Assembly: GCA_028671895.1 (NCBI GenBank)
Contig: CM053796.1
Location: 33,974,860 to 34,038,859, forward strand
Direction of reading: 5' to 3'
Source: Oenanthe sinensis
Taxonomy: Eukaryota; Streptophyta; Magnoliopsida; Apiales; Apiaceae
DNA length: 64,000 bases
Positions 22,971 to 36,559 of this stretch are shown here, piece by piece. Below the pieces are notes generated by a model. It saw nothing but the letters and a program-made list of their open reading frames with translations. It was not told the origin of the DNA and did not search any database. Position numbers and translations under genes: made by a program. Numbering within the stretch: the stretch's first letter is position 1; each line of letters opens with the position of its first letter.

Positions 22971-25886
22971 TCATAATGCGTACACAATTTCAGTGTTTGT
23001 TATTTGTTCTAACATTGAACTATTGAGAATTGTGGTACAAGGAAAAAAGGGGGGGTACCAAACATATGAAAATTTGATGGAATTAAATGGTGGGAGAGCT
23101 CGACCTTGATTTACAAGACAATGATCATCTACTTTCTTGAAAAGCCTTGGATCTATTGGTGAAGCTGTTTGAAATCCAGTGCATTTTAGTAAAATTGATT
23201 TTTGGAAACAAGTGCAATTATTTGTCACCTCCACATTCCATTCATCTTTGCCTCCTATTAATCTTCCTGATTTCACCGTTCCAACTATTATGTTGTTCTT
23301 ATCACACACACATAACCCTGATTCGGAGGGAAAAAAAACATTGTTAGTCATGGTTACAAATACAAATACAGTGAAATCTCGATAAATGAATGATATTGTG
23401 AATGAACAAATTTTTTACAAAGTGTATTTTCAAATTCGATAAATGAATAATTTCGATGAATTTGCATGTCTAGCATGTGTATGTATGTTGTACATGTATA
23501 ACTGATATATAAATAGCTTGCCTTTGCAAATAAAGCTGAAAAGCAGAATTAAGAGAACATAATAGTTGGTCATAGCTTTAAGACGATTTTTGATGCTCTC
23601 TGATGTAGATTAATTAAAACTTAGTTTATTAAAACACTAACTGTGCATGTGATTATTATTTATAGTGCTTACTTGCCCGGAATGACTAATGGATGTTGGC
23701 TGAGATTTGAGATTAAAATGAATGTAGTTTTGACTTTTACGCATTTTCTTTTTTAATAATAATTTAAATATTATATTTTTATTCAAAAAAATTGTAAAAG
23801 TAATATGAGTAAATAAATTTTCTTACATCTCAAATTACGTGAAGAAAATGAAGACGAGGGGGACGGAGAAAGTATTAGAATAGAAGATGACTACATATGT
23901 TGATATAAATGTATGTGTGTGGGCTGTGACAGTGATTTTATAATTTTTGCCCCTTTAAAATTGGTATATTCTTATAAAGCTCAGTATGTAATTACTAATT
24001 ACTATTTTCTATAAGCAATAAATTACCATTTGTGACATTATTAATAAAGAAATTAATTGATAGTCTATTAAACAAAAGTTAATCAGTGCATCAGAATTGT
24101 GATTCTGCCATATAATAGAAAATCTTCACTAATCTTCGATTCTTTGTCCACCTTATCTTGAAGTGTTATTACCATGAAAAGGTACTTTGTTTGCCATATA
24201 AACCACGTTTACTTGGATGATTTTGAAATTATGTAGTGATCTTTAACTTCCATGAAATTAAATTATATCTCATAGTTCTATAAAAAATAAAATTGCAGTG
24301 GAGTACTAAATAATTGCAATAAGTTGCATTATTTATTAACATTTGAATAAGTTATTCTTGGATGATTTTTATGGTAGTAAATAATTTAAATAACTAAGTT
24401 ATCCAACCTCAATATTTAAATGATTGTATAAAGTCTAAAAATTCAAATGATGAAATATTAAAAAAATGCTAGAAATCCCAAAATTTTTAGCAAATGCTGA
24501 GTTTTCATATGTGTAATCGGTAATTTTCCTATAATAATATTAGACCCCGCGTACATATATATGCGCTCACGGATTAAAATAAATCATATATCATACGTCA
24601 TATGGGAAAAAAATTTGTGACAATATTTGGGATCCCTAGTATTTCTCAATATTAAACCTGATGCATGAGATAATAACGGTTACTTTTTTGAATCATAAAA
24701 CATTTATTTTTTCATCAATAAAATATGTGAATATTATTATTTTTGAAAGCACAAAGAATATTTAAAGTAATGCTAGAGAGCCAAAAAATGTTCCCAAAAT
24801 GATGTGACGTGACTAAATGAAAAGTTTTATTTCGTGTATTAATGTGAATGCACCAGAAGTCCGTTTCATTTACTAATTTGACAATCAATTAAAATTGATA
24901 AGTGTTATTTAGAACTTTCTTTCTAGCATTTCTCGAATATTAAAGCACAAAATTTCATTTCACGTACATTACCCGATATGTACTTCAAAATTTTGAATAT
25001 AGCGAGATTTATCAATTTGAAACTCCAACTTATAATAACCTTTCTTTTATACACAAAAGAAAGACAACTAAAAAATTAGAGTAATTATGATTTATGTGCA
25101 TACTTGCACATAATCCAACACAAAATCATATAAACTACTGTAAAATTTATAGCTAACATCCAAGAGGATTCCAAATAACAGGGATCATATTAAAAATAGT
25201 ATCCCAAGCGTAAGTGAATTGGACGGACTGGTTTGGTAATGCAATGCAATGGTCACCTTCTACTTTTAAGATGTTTAGATCAAGGGGTTGAAGAGTTTAA
25301 AGTTTTTGCACCACAAAGCAATGTTATCGACTGGACATGTACATTTATTGGATACCTCCACTATATAATCTGGCTTCCCCTCTACCATGTTTCTTGTTCA
25401 ACTTATTGTCACCCACGGCACCGTGCACCCCAGCATCCGGTAAATATATACATATCAACACACTACCATATCATTGTACATATATAAATTATGTGTTTGT
25501 ATGGACCTGCGAATAAAACCTGCGGCTAAACTCTCTAATATGTAAGATCGAGTCTTAAAATTTTATATTATTTAGACTCAAAAACTAATTTTATTTAAGA
25601 TCCTGTAAATTTTAGAGTCACCCCTAATTTATATATAGGATCATAACTTTTGAAGAACATATATTAGACATGCACGTGACAATTATTTTCATTGTAAATA
25701 CCCAACCTAACATAGAGTTCCTTATATTTACAAGTTAATAAAAATATACACATTTTTCAATTTATAAGTCATTTAATCGGAAAATCTTGAAATCGAATAA
25801 AATTGGTAAAGATATGCAAGTTAAAAGTTACCTGTTGTTGCAACACTAAAGAGGAGGACTGCGAGGAAATACTTGAGCATAGACAT
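22971..25886 (-). CDS. TPD1-like secreted cysteine-rich protein
   Basis: Two exons are joined: 25886-25832 (55 nt) and 23317-22971 (347 nt). Together they give exactly 134 codons including the stop, or 133 residues. Exon 1 is a signal peptide (MSMLKYFLAVLLFSVATTG). Exon 2 has the conserved domain of TAPETUM DETERMINANT1-like proteins: DEWNVEVTNNCTCFQKSILL, KCTGFQTASPIDPRLFKKVD, CLVNQGRALPP and SIKFSYVWYPP, with seven cysteines after the signal peptide. TPD1 itself is a secreted ligand of the EMS1/EXS receptor kinase in anthers; other family members are little studied. The phase-1 junction (CAACAACAG/GGTTATGTG) uses clean GT and AG sites, but the intron is long (23318-25831, 2514 bp). The domain ends without the usual terminal Cys-rich tail, and the last 20 residues are not family-like. 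I infer secretion but not the receptor. Confidence 0.85.
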
Positions 25887-26823
25887 AGTTCCGGACTTGA
25901 AGAAATGTACTTGGATAATTCCACAAAAATGGTGATACAAAGGTACTGAATTTATACCAATTATATATATGTATATATTGAGAGTGGATGCTGAATATAT
26001 TTTGGCAAATACTATATTATGCTGCATTAATTTGTTTTAATTAAAGTATATGCAGGTATCTCGAATCTGTAACATCTTCTTTTGAATTCTTGAAGTATCA
26101 ACGATAAATTAAAAAAGTTATTGTGTGATATGAATTCACCAATTCTTTTTGCTAATGAGAGCAAACAAAAGAATAATGGATATTGTTTTTCTTTTACTGA
26201 GTTTATTGTTCGAACTCTGACATGCACTGCCAAGTATAGTAGGGTTCATGGAAGATTAAATCTGTTATCTGCAAGTTTGTTTTCACCGATTCAACTACGT
26301 ATTTGAATATTGTACTTAATCCTGAAGAAATAAAACGAGCTCAAGAAGAGATGAGGAGCCAAGGTGTTCCCTCTATTGCTAACTTATTGCCTGGAGCTGC
26401 AAGGAAAAATTAGTCTGAATCTTTCCCCATTAAGCACAAAAAATTATGGTACAAGTTCTGGTTCTGAATTCTAACAAGACTATCAACGGAGTCCTTACTA
26501 CTTACAATCAGTACAGTATATATCCCTTTGGATCCTCGGCAACCTTCCAGTTGTTACAACAAAGAATACAATACAACATAAAACAAAACAAAACTTTTGA
26601 ACATGAAGTAATGTCACATTCTTGAACTGACACTATATAAGTAGCTCTTCACATTGGGCTGGTATTGATTTGCACAAACTTTTGTGGAAGAGTACCATAT
26701 GCTGTCTTTTCTTCTCTTTGACAAAGTCGACAAGAAACTTACTCGGTAGTAAACATCACCTTGTCTTGTCTAACTCGAAAGGCGGAAAACAATTAGTTGA
26801 GAGAGAAGGAAAGTAACCAAATG
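25887..26823. other. Intergenic with a short protein-like fragment near 26306-26413
   Basis: Between the TPD1-like promoter and the 3' end of the transporter gene, a plus-strand frame ends with NPEEIKRAQEEMRSQGVPSI then ANLLPGAARKN and a stop at 26411-26413. Its amphipathic, charged character is protein-like, and there is an AG acceptor-like site upstream (CTGCAAG near 26270). I do not recognise the family, and no upstream exons are evident. It may be the last exon of a lost gene or chance. The rest is AT-rich with no feature. Confidence 0.3.
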
Positions 26824-29800
26824 CTAAAATCCCAATTTTTTTGAAAACCTATCCGGGAGGTTAGCAATCACAAATCCGGCAAAAACCTGCAACACACATG
26901 AGGAACTTTAAAAGGGACACTAAGGAGAACTTGTGTGAGTATGAAGCCTTGTTTTTATGTAATGTTTTAAAGCAGAAAAATGAAACAAAGATCAAAAGCA
27001 GGGATTCAGCTTTAGGATTATTAGCATAAACATCTGATAGACGTCTCGGTATCAGATACATGTCATACCAAGGATGCACAATTAGTTCTTTGCCAACCTA
27101 AGTAGCATCACTAATTTTAAGCTACACAAAAGTAACTGAACAAGCATCATCAAGCAGAGTGAGAATTACGACAATCAGATCATTGTCATATATGTGCAAA
27201 AAGTTCTAAGGTTTATTTATCTATATCCATTCACTTGGTTGTCTTGTAAAATCATTGGAAAGTCAGCTAGAGGATGGTCTAGTTTTACTAAGAATATAGA
27301 ATTCCATCTTGTTGATTAATGCAGTTGGAGCTAATTATTGGACCATCACTGCTTACAAAAAAAACTGTTATTAATGACAATGCTCGAGGCCCATCATCAT
27401 AGTTTAAAACTTCGTTAAGGATATCCACCTAGATGCATGAACAGCCATCATACCTGCACTGAACCAAGAATGTAAATGGCTGAATAGTGACGACCATGAA
27501 TCATCATATCAGCCACCATGGCAAGTGGGATTGTGAGAGACATTCCTAAAGTAGCCACAAGTGGAGTTGTCCAAACAACACATAATGCCCTGATAATATC
27601 AGATAACATTAAATAGGAAACACGTAAGAGCATGGGAAGGAATAATTGAATAAAGCTTGATAGAAAACAGTGAGAGCACCGTACCAAAAGTAGTCAGAAA
27701 GAACACTTCCAATAAAACCATTAGCGATAACAACTTCATCCAATTTAGCTGAATGCGGAATTGTAAATTTTGGTTCAATTCCTAGTGCTGTCAAAGGCCA
27801 TACTGGAGGAGCAACAACATATAAATAAGATAGTGCAGACTGTTGGAAGCAAGAGAAGATAAAACTGTTGAAAAGAACTACTAAATAAAAGCGGGCAAGT
27901 ACAGGAACATTAAAAACCTTATTGTTATATCCTTAATCCTCAACAGACGCATTAATTATGGAATAGAAAACAATAATTACACCAAACTTCCTTCAGCATC
28001 ATCGACAATGATTCAATAGTACACAACAAATCATCTAAACATGGACAACCCTCCCCTCCCCTAACACTATGCAACTATGGAATTCACTTCCACCTTGAAT
28101 GCAACATTTCTGCTAGTTAAAAATGTAAGTGAAACGTAAAACATCCCATTTGTACTGAAATCAGGACCATCTAGGAGCCTACATAAATCCACAAGCATAA
28201 CATAAAGCGCCAATAGGCCTCAAGGATGATTCTTATTACAATATTCAATAGCTACCAAGACTGAGTTTTAAAAATTCTTTTGGCGGTAAATGACTTGTTC
28301 AGATATAGATCATACCCCATTCTCAATAGGCTACTAAGATAGTAATCTATAAAGAAGCTAAATGACTTCTTCTGGATACCTATTGCATTTTAATTGTTGT
28401 TTTAGAATGTGTACATATGCTTCGGAACGTAAACACAGTATGCTATTAAACATACTAAGATACTTCTCCCAATCTTCAAAAGCTGTTACGCAAGATTCAT
28501 GAAATGATTATGTAGCTATTTGTCAGCTTTTCTCCAATAAATGTGGTAAAAAGACCACAACCTAAAGTACAAAAAATGAATTTGTATAATATGATTGTCA
28601 CTTATACATGTCCATGTACACAACAGATAGTCATTAACTGACCATTAACATGAATCTGCTGGGTTGGACCAGTCCAACTTCTTAGGATTCTACTTGTAAA
28701 TTATTTAAATGACACTACTGTTTGAAAAATAAGCTCACATGATTATGACATAAGTTAGAAGAATGTAACAAAATTAATTACTATAGCATGATTTTATTAT
28801 GCCCACGTGCATTTTGCTAACTTAAGTGGAGCACAAGTCAATATTGAATACAGGCCAATACACAAATAAGAGTAAAGTAGCTTTGAATAATAAATATACA
28901 TTGTTTAGGACCCAAGGATTGAGAGAATATTAGTTTGTACGTTCTATGTTGCCCTTTTAACTTGCTGCATGTAATTATATATTAAAAGACCTTGGACTTG
29001 CTTATTTGTTTAAACTTCTTCAGGACGGACCCATGGAGAGAGAGAACATTAGTTTTTACGTTATATGTTCCCCTTTTTACTTGCTGCATGCAATTAAAAA
29101 TTAAAAGACCTTAGACTTGTTTATTTGTGCACATCTTCAGGACAGTAATACCACACAAATTAGCTACAGTATTAATTCTCTCATACACTGATGTTTCAAT
29201 TGTAAGCATGTACTCATCTTCAAATTTTTCATCACATACATTATCAAGGCCAAGAAGTAAACATTTGCTATGCAGCAATGTTATAATTTACTCAATATAT
29301 TCTATGCTCATGGAGTCATGGTCCAAGTTACATGGATACACACGTGAGCATATGAAATATGTTACTTTCATCATCATTTAAAAAAGAATGGTGATGTAAT
29401 TACTTAATTAGCAGATGTTAATAGATTAAACATACTGCAGAACCAGAAAGGATACAAAGTCAAATGAAAGAGCTATAAGCATCATGCAAATACTCAGTAG
29501 CATAAATATTATTCAAATAAGTTGATAATAGTTTGAGCAATTTTAGATTATAAAACAGTAATAACTGATACTCACGACATATACACTTACCCAGCCACCA
29601 TAGGGCAACAAGAGTAAACAAGCCAATATATCCAAACAACTTTTGTACATCAACTCTTTCACCTTCCTCCCCAGAGAACTTTTTGAGAAGTACTGCAGCA
29701 TATTGCATTTAATTAGCTTAGTTACAAATGAAACTAGAAAGTGAGCTACATAGTAAAGGAAGAGGACCACTAACCAGTAAATAGCCCGTAGGACAAAGCT

Positions 29801-32602
29801 GAGAGAAGGCCAAAGAGATCACCGACAAGAGAACGTTTGCCATTACTTTAAGAGAAACAAAAACAGGTTTAACTGTCAGTCAATTTCCTGAAACATGCAA
29901 GGGAAGCATCTAATGATAAGAGCTGCAGAAAGAATTAACGAAAAAATTGTTCAATTGTATGAGAAGTATAAAGATTAATCTTTATGTTCTCCAGCAAATC
30001 ATAAGACTGTTTCCATTTTTCGCCCATGTTTCTATATATTTACTGCTTTATGCTTATTCGGTGCTTCCTTACAGCTACTAATACAACTACTCGTGATGAC
30101 ACCACACTTACAAATATGTTGCTGATCAAAACTCAGAAGTGACAGCCTAGAATATCAACTATTAAACAGAAGCTTAAGAAGCAACTTACGAAGAAGTATT
30201 TAATTGTGATTCATCTGCTGCCCATGTTTTTCCAAGCGTGGTCATGGCAACACCAGCCATGCTAACAAAGACAGCAACTACCTTTGTTACATTTAAGGAA
30301 TCCTGACCCAAAAATGCACCAATAAAAAGAGTAAAAAGCCCCGACGTTGAGGACAATACAGTTGTGCTTGCCACACTTGTGCGTGCGAGTGCAGCGTTGG
30401 ATAGATACTGCAGATAGCAGAAAGCATTGACATTTCTAGTTAGGGTAGTACATGCATTTAGTGAATCTTTTCTATAAATCAAGAAATATACTTGCAGTAA
30501 CATAATTTATGGAAAAAATATAAACATGTGCAAATTTTGAATTGACATGGAAAGATGTTGAACTCCTCAAGAATGTAAATCACAACATTTAAGTTTCGAT
30601 ACAAGAATAATATCCTATAGTGTACCTCTAGTCTTAGGTAGTATAATCTCATTCACTCAGTAAAAAAAGTCTTGTTTGTAATTAATTTTTTATTCTACTA
30701 AAATAGTCCACTTGTTAGCCATGATAGTTCAAAACCAAAAAAATCTCAAATATATTGAAATCTCACATTTAAGGATTACTTGCAACAAGATATAATTCAC
30801 TAATATGTGAGAAACTAAAGTATAGGACACCAAGGGCGAATGTCTTGATATTTATTAGCTTGTATGTTTTATATCAATAGAGGCTGAATTCCATGAACAT
30901 TAGAAATAACTAATTTTCATTTCGAAGCAGTAACTTATAGATGGAATAAGAGTCTATGATAATTTTTTTCCTGGTGTCCATAGAATGAGCCTCCATTTAA
31001 ATTTAATCTTTTGGCAGAAAGTTTTTGACTCAGTAATCAAATTTATCAAATATATTTTCTATAAGAATGTAGTGCTTGGATGATAATTACATGTTCCCAA
31101 ATTTTGATATAATAAAATTTTAAAAGTCTTCATCAGAATGTTATAAAATTAGAAAAGAAGGCATTCACATTAGGACCCGAAGGACACTAAACCTAGAAGA
31201 ATAATGCAGGTGGAAGTGTGGAACCCTCAACGAAGCAAGATAAAAGTTTCATAAATAGAAGGGGGAAAAAGACAATTTCAATCTGGACCTAAGGAACACT
31301 GATTACCTCTGTAACAAACCAAATAGGGGCAATGTAGAATCCATAAGTAGCAACTTCCCTGGTGGTAAGCTCTTTGTTTTGCTTGACTGTGTCAGAAGGA
31401 ACCAATAGCATTTCCTCTTCCTGAGCAGAAATGTCCCCTTCACTGTCTTTTCTATTTATTGACCCTTGAATCTCGATTTCAAACATTTTAATGGTCCCGT
31501 TTTCCATTGATATACTCTTGCTAGTTCTAGCTGTGCGTTTCTTAAAATAACTATAGATACAGTCCTTAAGGAATGCTATTGGGAGATACACTACCATTAA
31601 AGAAGCACCAAGATATGTCACAGCAAATGGCTGCTTATAGTCTGTGAAAATGCCCTGTATAAACATGCATTCTGTTAATGAAAATATAATTAAAATGACA
31701 GCCTTACAGGAATCAGGTGTTTCAAATTTCAATAATACCATATTACAGGATAATGTATGTTTATGAATCTCAGCTGCTGATTGAAATCAAGTCATTGCCA
31801 ACACGTGCGTTTTTTTAAACGGCCTTAAGGGATTACGGCAACGGAAGGTGATATAAAATGACTAATATTCTTACTAAAATTCTTAAAAGCTAAGGGCCAT
31901 TACAAATTATGAAAGAACTTCAAGCACAAATAAGATACCACCTACTAGGGAACTATGTGCAACAACTATCAACCAACATGAGATCAAAGGAAATAGTGCT
32001 CATTCACCGTGACCTCCTTGCTAGACATTATTACAAAAGCTACCATTGGCAAACATAATTCTAAAATCACGACCATCCTCCAAGAATAAAATAATACAAA
32101 CAAAAGGAGAATACTGATATAAGTACATGGCAAAAGAAGCAAAAAAAATTAAAATACAGTACTTCAGCAAGCTTTAAGTGACACATAATTTCCTAAAATG
32201 GTACATATACAAAATTGCAAGTAGTCCAGTTCACTTATCATCATTCTTTACTTAGCTAATTCCTTAACCAAACAAAGCTAGAATCAAATGCCTAATACAG
32301 TAATATAGCTACAAACTTAGTAATGCTCCCATAAATTCTAATAATCGCAGAAGTTTGTTTTCGGATTCTAAGTGTCTATATGAGATCACCATACAATAAA
32401 TGGAAATCCAAACACCCAACAAGGAATTCAATAAATACACACACACACACAATAGGGGTATAAAACAGTGAAATAAAACCAAAGATTAAAACTTTATATG
32501 ACCCAAAACAAGAAAAGTTACCTGGGTAACCTCAGCAGAAGAAACCCAAATAATAACAACAGCAGCAATAAGAAACAACCCAGCTCTGTATCTCCAACCC
32601 AT
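26824..32602 (-). CDS. EamA/DMT-family transporter, SLC35F5-like
   Basis: Eight exons join without a break: 32602-32522, 31654-31307, 30407-30190, 29845-29775, 29692-29591, 27802-27685, 27589-27454 and 26886-26824. They make 1137 nt, a 378-residue membrane protein. Landmarks are the start MGWRYRAGLFLIAAVVIIWV, then GIFTDYKQPFAVTYLGASLM, a long acidic/serine loop (about residues 60-120), SLVGDLFGLLSALSYGLFTV, TTPLVATLGMSLTIPLAMVA, and the end ILGSVQVFAGFVIANLPDRF. The order of about ten hydrophobic helices and the GDLFGLLSA-YG and TPLVATLG-SLTIPLA motifs match eukaryotic SLC35F5 / vacuolar-membrane YML018C-like proteins of the drug/metabolite transporter superfamily. The substrate is not known from sequence. 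The family suggests an endomembrane or vacuolar location. All introns begin GT and end AG. The largest are intron 1 (867 bp), intron 2 (899 bp) and intron 5 (1788 bp). Confidence 0.93.
28921..29158. repeat. 119-bp tandem duplication in intron 5 of the transporter gene
   Basis: GAGAGAATATTAGTTTGTAC at 28921 and GAGAGAACATTAGTTTTTAC at 29040 begin two diverged copies. Both continue with TTGCTGCATG and TTAAAAGACCTT blocks and end in CTTCAGGAC. About 85-90% identity by eye suggests an older event. Confidence 0.75.
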
Positions 32603-33500
32603 CACCAACTATAACAAAAACAACACCCACAAAGATCCAATAAAAATCTTTCCCAGATCAAGAAATTTCAAGAAAATGAATACCCAATATTAGTCTTACG
32701 CTTCTTGATCTGACCTTGCTTGCAATTATGGGAAATAAAGAGTCAAAAAGAGAGAAAGAGCACCAATAGAGTCAGAAAAGAGTATCTACAGTTGAATCTC
32801 AAATAAGTATTGTAATATCTGTATGTGTCTGTGTATAATAATTATACATACACACACACTTGAATGAATGTAATAATGTCAGCTGTGTTTGTTTGTTGAA
32901 ATCCTTGTGTATTTCACAATAAGACATGGTGATTCTCTCCCATTCCCATATCGGTTAATTAGATTCATTCTTGTAAATCTACCAATTTTTTTAAGTCAAC
33001 TTTCAACAAAAGGTTAGATAAACTTGTTTTTTTGTTTGTTTTTAACCGTTAAATACTTAAATACAAATTTATACAACACTGAAATTCTTAGGCACAGCGA
33101 GATATCGGGTACGTTTAAATAGTTTAAATAATTTACGGTTAAAAATAATATTTATATTTTTCCAAAATCTCAGATAGATTTTTTTTTGTCAGCTTCAAAT
33201 ATGATTATTAATTGCACTATAAAGTAAATAGTTAATTATTACTATTTGTCGTTGGTTATATGTAAATTTATTGAATTATTTTAAATTTAATCAAAATAAA
33301 ACTAAAAGAATATGTGTCAATCTTTTAACTTTATTTGATAGTGAAGTAATGGTTTGCTCCACTCCAAAACAAAGAGAAAGGAGAAAAATATAAAAAGTGA
33401 AATACTTAATTTTATATCTTTTATAAAAATTATAAAAATGATGTTGTATATATAGAGAACCAGCTAAATAAGAGAACGGAGAGACCATGTTTTCATGATC
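32603..33500 (-). promoter_or_regulatory. 5' flank of the SLC35F5-like gene
   Basis: Upstream of the ATG at 32602 is a purine-rich leader read on the minus strand. CA dinucleotide runs occur near 32436-32450 (in intron 1) and 32846-32860 (flank). No clear TATA box could be assigned. DNA beyond about 33000 becomes very AT-rich repeat. Confidence 0.3.
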
Positions 33501-33929
33501 TGTGTTTTCATTCGACAGTTATGATATTTTATAAATTAAATAACATTATACCATATATATGTTAAAGGGCATGGGTGGGAAACTAAAATACACCATTTAT
33601 TATTGCAATCTATTAATTTTAGTAAGAAATAAGTATATTAAAATCCTTAAATGCATAACATATAAAAACGATTGCAATCAAAATTGCATTAAATTTCGCA
33701 GGTTGTCTATCTACGGTGTGATGATGAATCTTCCCTATTATTTATTTATGGCAGATAACTATATTATCATTATAATTTTGTTTTAAAAAATTTAAAATAT
33801 CCCTTGTATATTGTGTATGTATCGTTAAATTACTAATAATAAAAATTATGAATTTGAATGTTATATGTTATATGTATTATATGCGAGAAATTTATTAGAT
33901 ATATTTTATTATTTTCTCCAATTATTTAC

Positions 33930-34660
33930 TAAATATATATTTCATTAAAAATTCTTTTAGGAAATTTTATAAAATATAATAAATGTATAATTTTTTTTTG
34001 AATGAAACTAGAATGTCGAGGAAAATGTAATATATTAAGTTTTTTGAAAATAGCTTAGAAAATATTGTAGTAAATTTTATTTAATTTATTATACTATTGA
34101 AGTTCAATAAAATTTAATGAAATTATAATATAATATTCTCAAGAGCAATATAATTATAAAAATTTAATATAGATTATTAAATAAAAACTCTAAAAAAATA
34201 ACATTTTACCTACATCATCAAATTACAAAATTTTATAATCTAATTTATATTACATACTAAAAAACACATATCTTTTAACATGAACCCGTTGTAGAACTTC
34301 GTAATGAATTTTAATTTAATCTATTAAATTATAATTTCAAATATATTTCATTAAATTTTTTAAATGAATATATATTTCATTAATTTTTTTTAATAAATAT
34401 ATATATTATTTTCATATATTTATAATTTCATAATGAACTTTGTAATAAATATATATTTCATTAAAAATTCTTTTAGGAAATTTTATAAAATATAATATAT
34501 TTATATAAAATTTTTGAATAACACTATAATGTCGAGCAAAACATAATATATTAAGTTTTTTAAAAATAGCTTAGAGAACATCGTAGTAAATTTTATTTAA
34601 TTTATTATATTGTCGAAGTTCAATAAATTTTAATAAAATTATAATATATATATAAAGATC
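33930..34660. repeat. AT-rich direct duplication, about 200 bp, 513 bp apart
   Basis: Two copies begin TATATTTCATTAAAAATTCT (about 33938 and 34451). They share GGAAATTTTATAAAATATAA, AATGTCGAG, TTAAGTTTTTTGAAAATAGC (one base different) and TAGTAAATTTTATTTAATTT. Weaker partial copies appear near 34270-34330 and 34865-34940. The whole 33.5-35.9 kb stretch is low-complexity AT-rich DNA without a gene. Confidence 0.7.
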
Positions 34661-36554
34661 ATTAAAAATGTTCTCAATAAGAACCCTTAAATGAATAATA
34701 TGTTTTCAAATAATCTTATATTGGATGAACTTTCATTATGATCAATGTAACTTAAGAAAAATTAAATTTTATATTAAAATAATATGAAGACATACTCCAA
34801 TTTTTAATATTAAATTATAATAATTATATAAATTATTAAAATTATTCTCAAAAACACCATTTTAATATATATCTTTTAATATAGTTTATAGTAGAACTCC
34901 GTAGTGAATTTTTATTTAATTTATTATGTTGTAAATTCAAATATCATTATAATTTAAGTAAAAAAATAATATAATATGTCGAATTTATTTTAATATTAAT
35001 TTTTTATGATCTAATAAGCATTTTTTTACTAAACAATCTAATAAGCATTTTATTAAGTGTTCTACCAAGATTCAATATTAAATTATTATATGAGGTTCTA
35101 TTGGTGAAATATTAGTAAAATCTTTTATATTATATTTTAATAAGTAATTTCGTATAAAAGAAATATTATATAATTAGTTAACACTAATATTAAGATTTGA
35201 TTAAGAGTTCTACTAATAGTAGAATTTTAATTTTAAGATTCAACTAAGTGTTTTTTAATATGATTATGAACTTTAACTTTACGATTTGAGTAAGTGGTTT
35301 TTATAATTTTTACGTGGAGATTCAACTAAATATTCTCATTTAGTATGTATATAAATATTTAATACAACTCAAAAAATATATAAGTGAACACCTAAAATAA
35401 GAGTCTCAAAATTATTTATGAATATATAAAAGAATTTTAATAATTTAATACTTAATAAATTATTTACAAATACATAAAAATCTATAATATGTATTTAGTA
35501 AGTTATTTATTAAGATAGAAAAGAATTTTAATAATTAAATATATAAATAATTATTAGAACCTTAATGAACCACACTTACAATCTCAATAATTAATAAGAA
35601 ATCACATATTTTATTCTATATTATAATATTAGTGGCATACTTACAATATTGTATTTTTAAAAAAAAATCTAAGATTCAACTATTTATTCTAGTACTAACT
35701 ACAAAAATTCAACTAAGTGTTTTAGTGTTAATTTATTAAGATTCAATTAAGTGTTTTAATATTAGTAAAATATCGAAACACTTTAAATTATATTTAAATT
35801 TACATTGAAACATCTTATAGAATTTTTAATATTAAAATTCAATGATGTGTTTTATATATATGCAAATACATAATCAAGTACAAATTAAAACCCTTATTAT
35901 AATTGAATAAATAAAAATCAAAGATTACAACATTATTATAGTGGAACGGTAGCATCCCATTGACAACACTTGATTGGAATTGTATTAACAATCTAATTTC
36001 TGAATAAATTCATAAAGAAATCGTCCTCCATTTTTAAATTTGTAGAACATGTAATGGAATACATGAATAACGAATATGATAATATCTTGATTTATGTTTT
36101 TAGCTCGAACCGTACGAAGAACCTAGCATCTGAATATCTTGATTATGGATTTTATATATCTATAAAAACTTCTGCAGCACCATCATCTCACACCACCAAT
36201 GAATTATTACATTGTAAATTCACTTATACATAAATTATGCAAATGAACCCAGCTGTTAAAAAAAATACTACCTTGACTGCTAACTCTCGAAAAATTCATC
36301 CTTACTTTAGCCTAGCACCCCATACACACCCTCATAAAGATAACCAACGATAATGACAAAATCAACTACACTTAATAGATTGCATGACCCTCACCTGAGA
36401 ATAACATCTAGTCATCTCACACTTTTCAAATATTGGTACCACTTCATATACAAATTTCTTTGCATTACAGATCCGCACCTTAAATAAATAAATTTCTTTT
36501 TTCTTGTATAAAATATTATGATTTAAAATTAATTTAAACACATTCCAAAACATA
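34661..36554. other. AT-rich gene-free DNA
   Basis: Phrases such as TTCAACTAAGTGTTTT recur loosely between 35230 and 35870, again suggesting an eroded repeat. No coding frame, RNA gene or clear transposon end was found. Confidence 0.5.
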
Positions 36555-36559
36555 ACCAC

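Noticed and set aside
25233..25487. 84-residue plus frame in the TPD1-like intron
   Set aside because: No recognisable domain; it lies in AT-rich intron sequence and shows no start or splice context.
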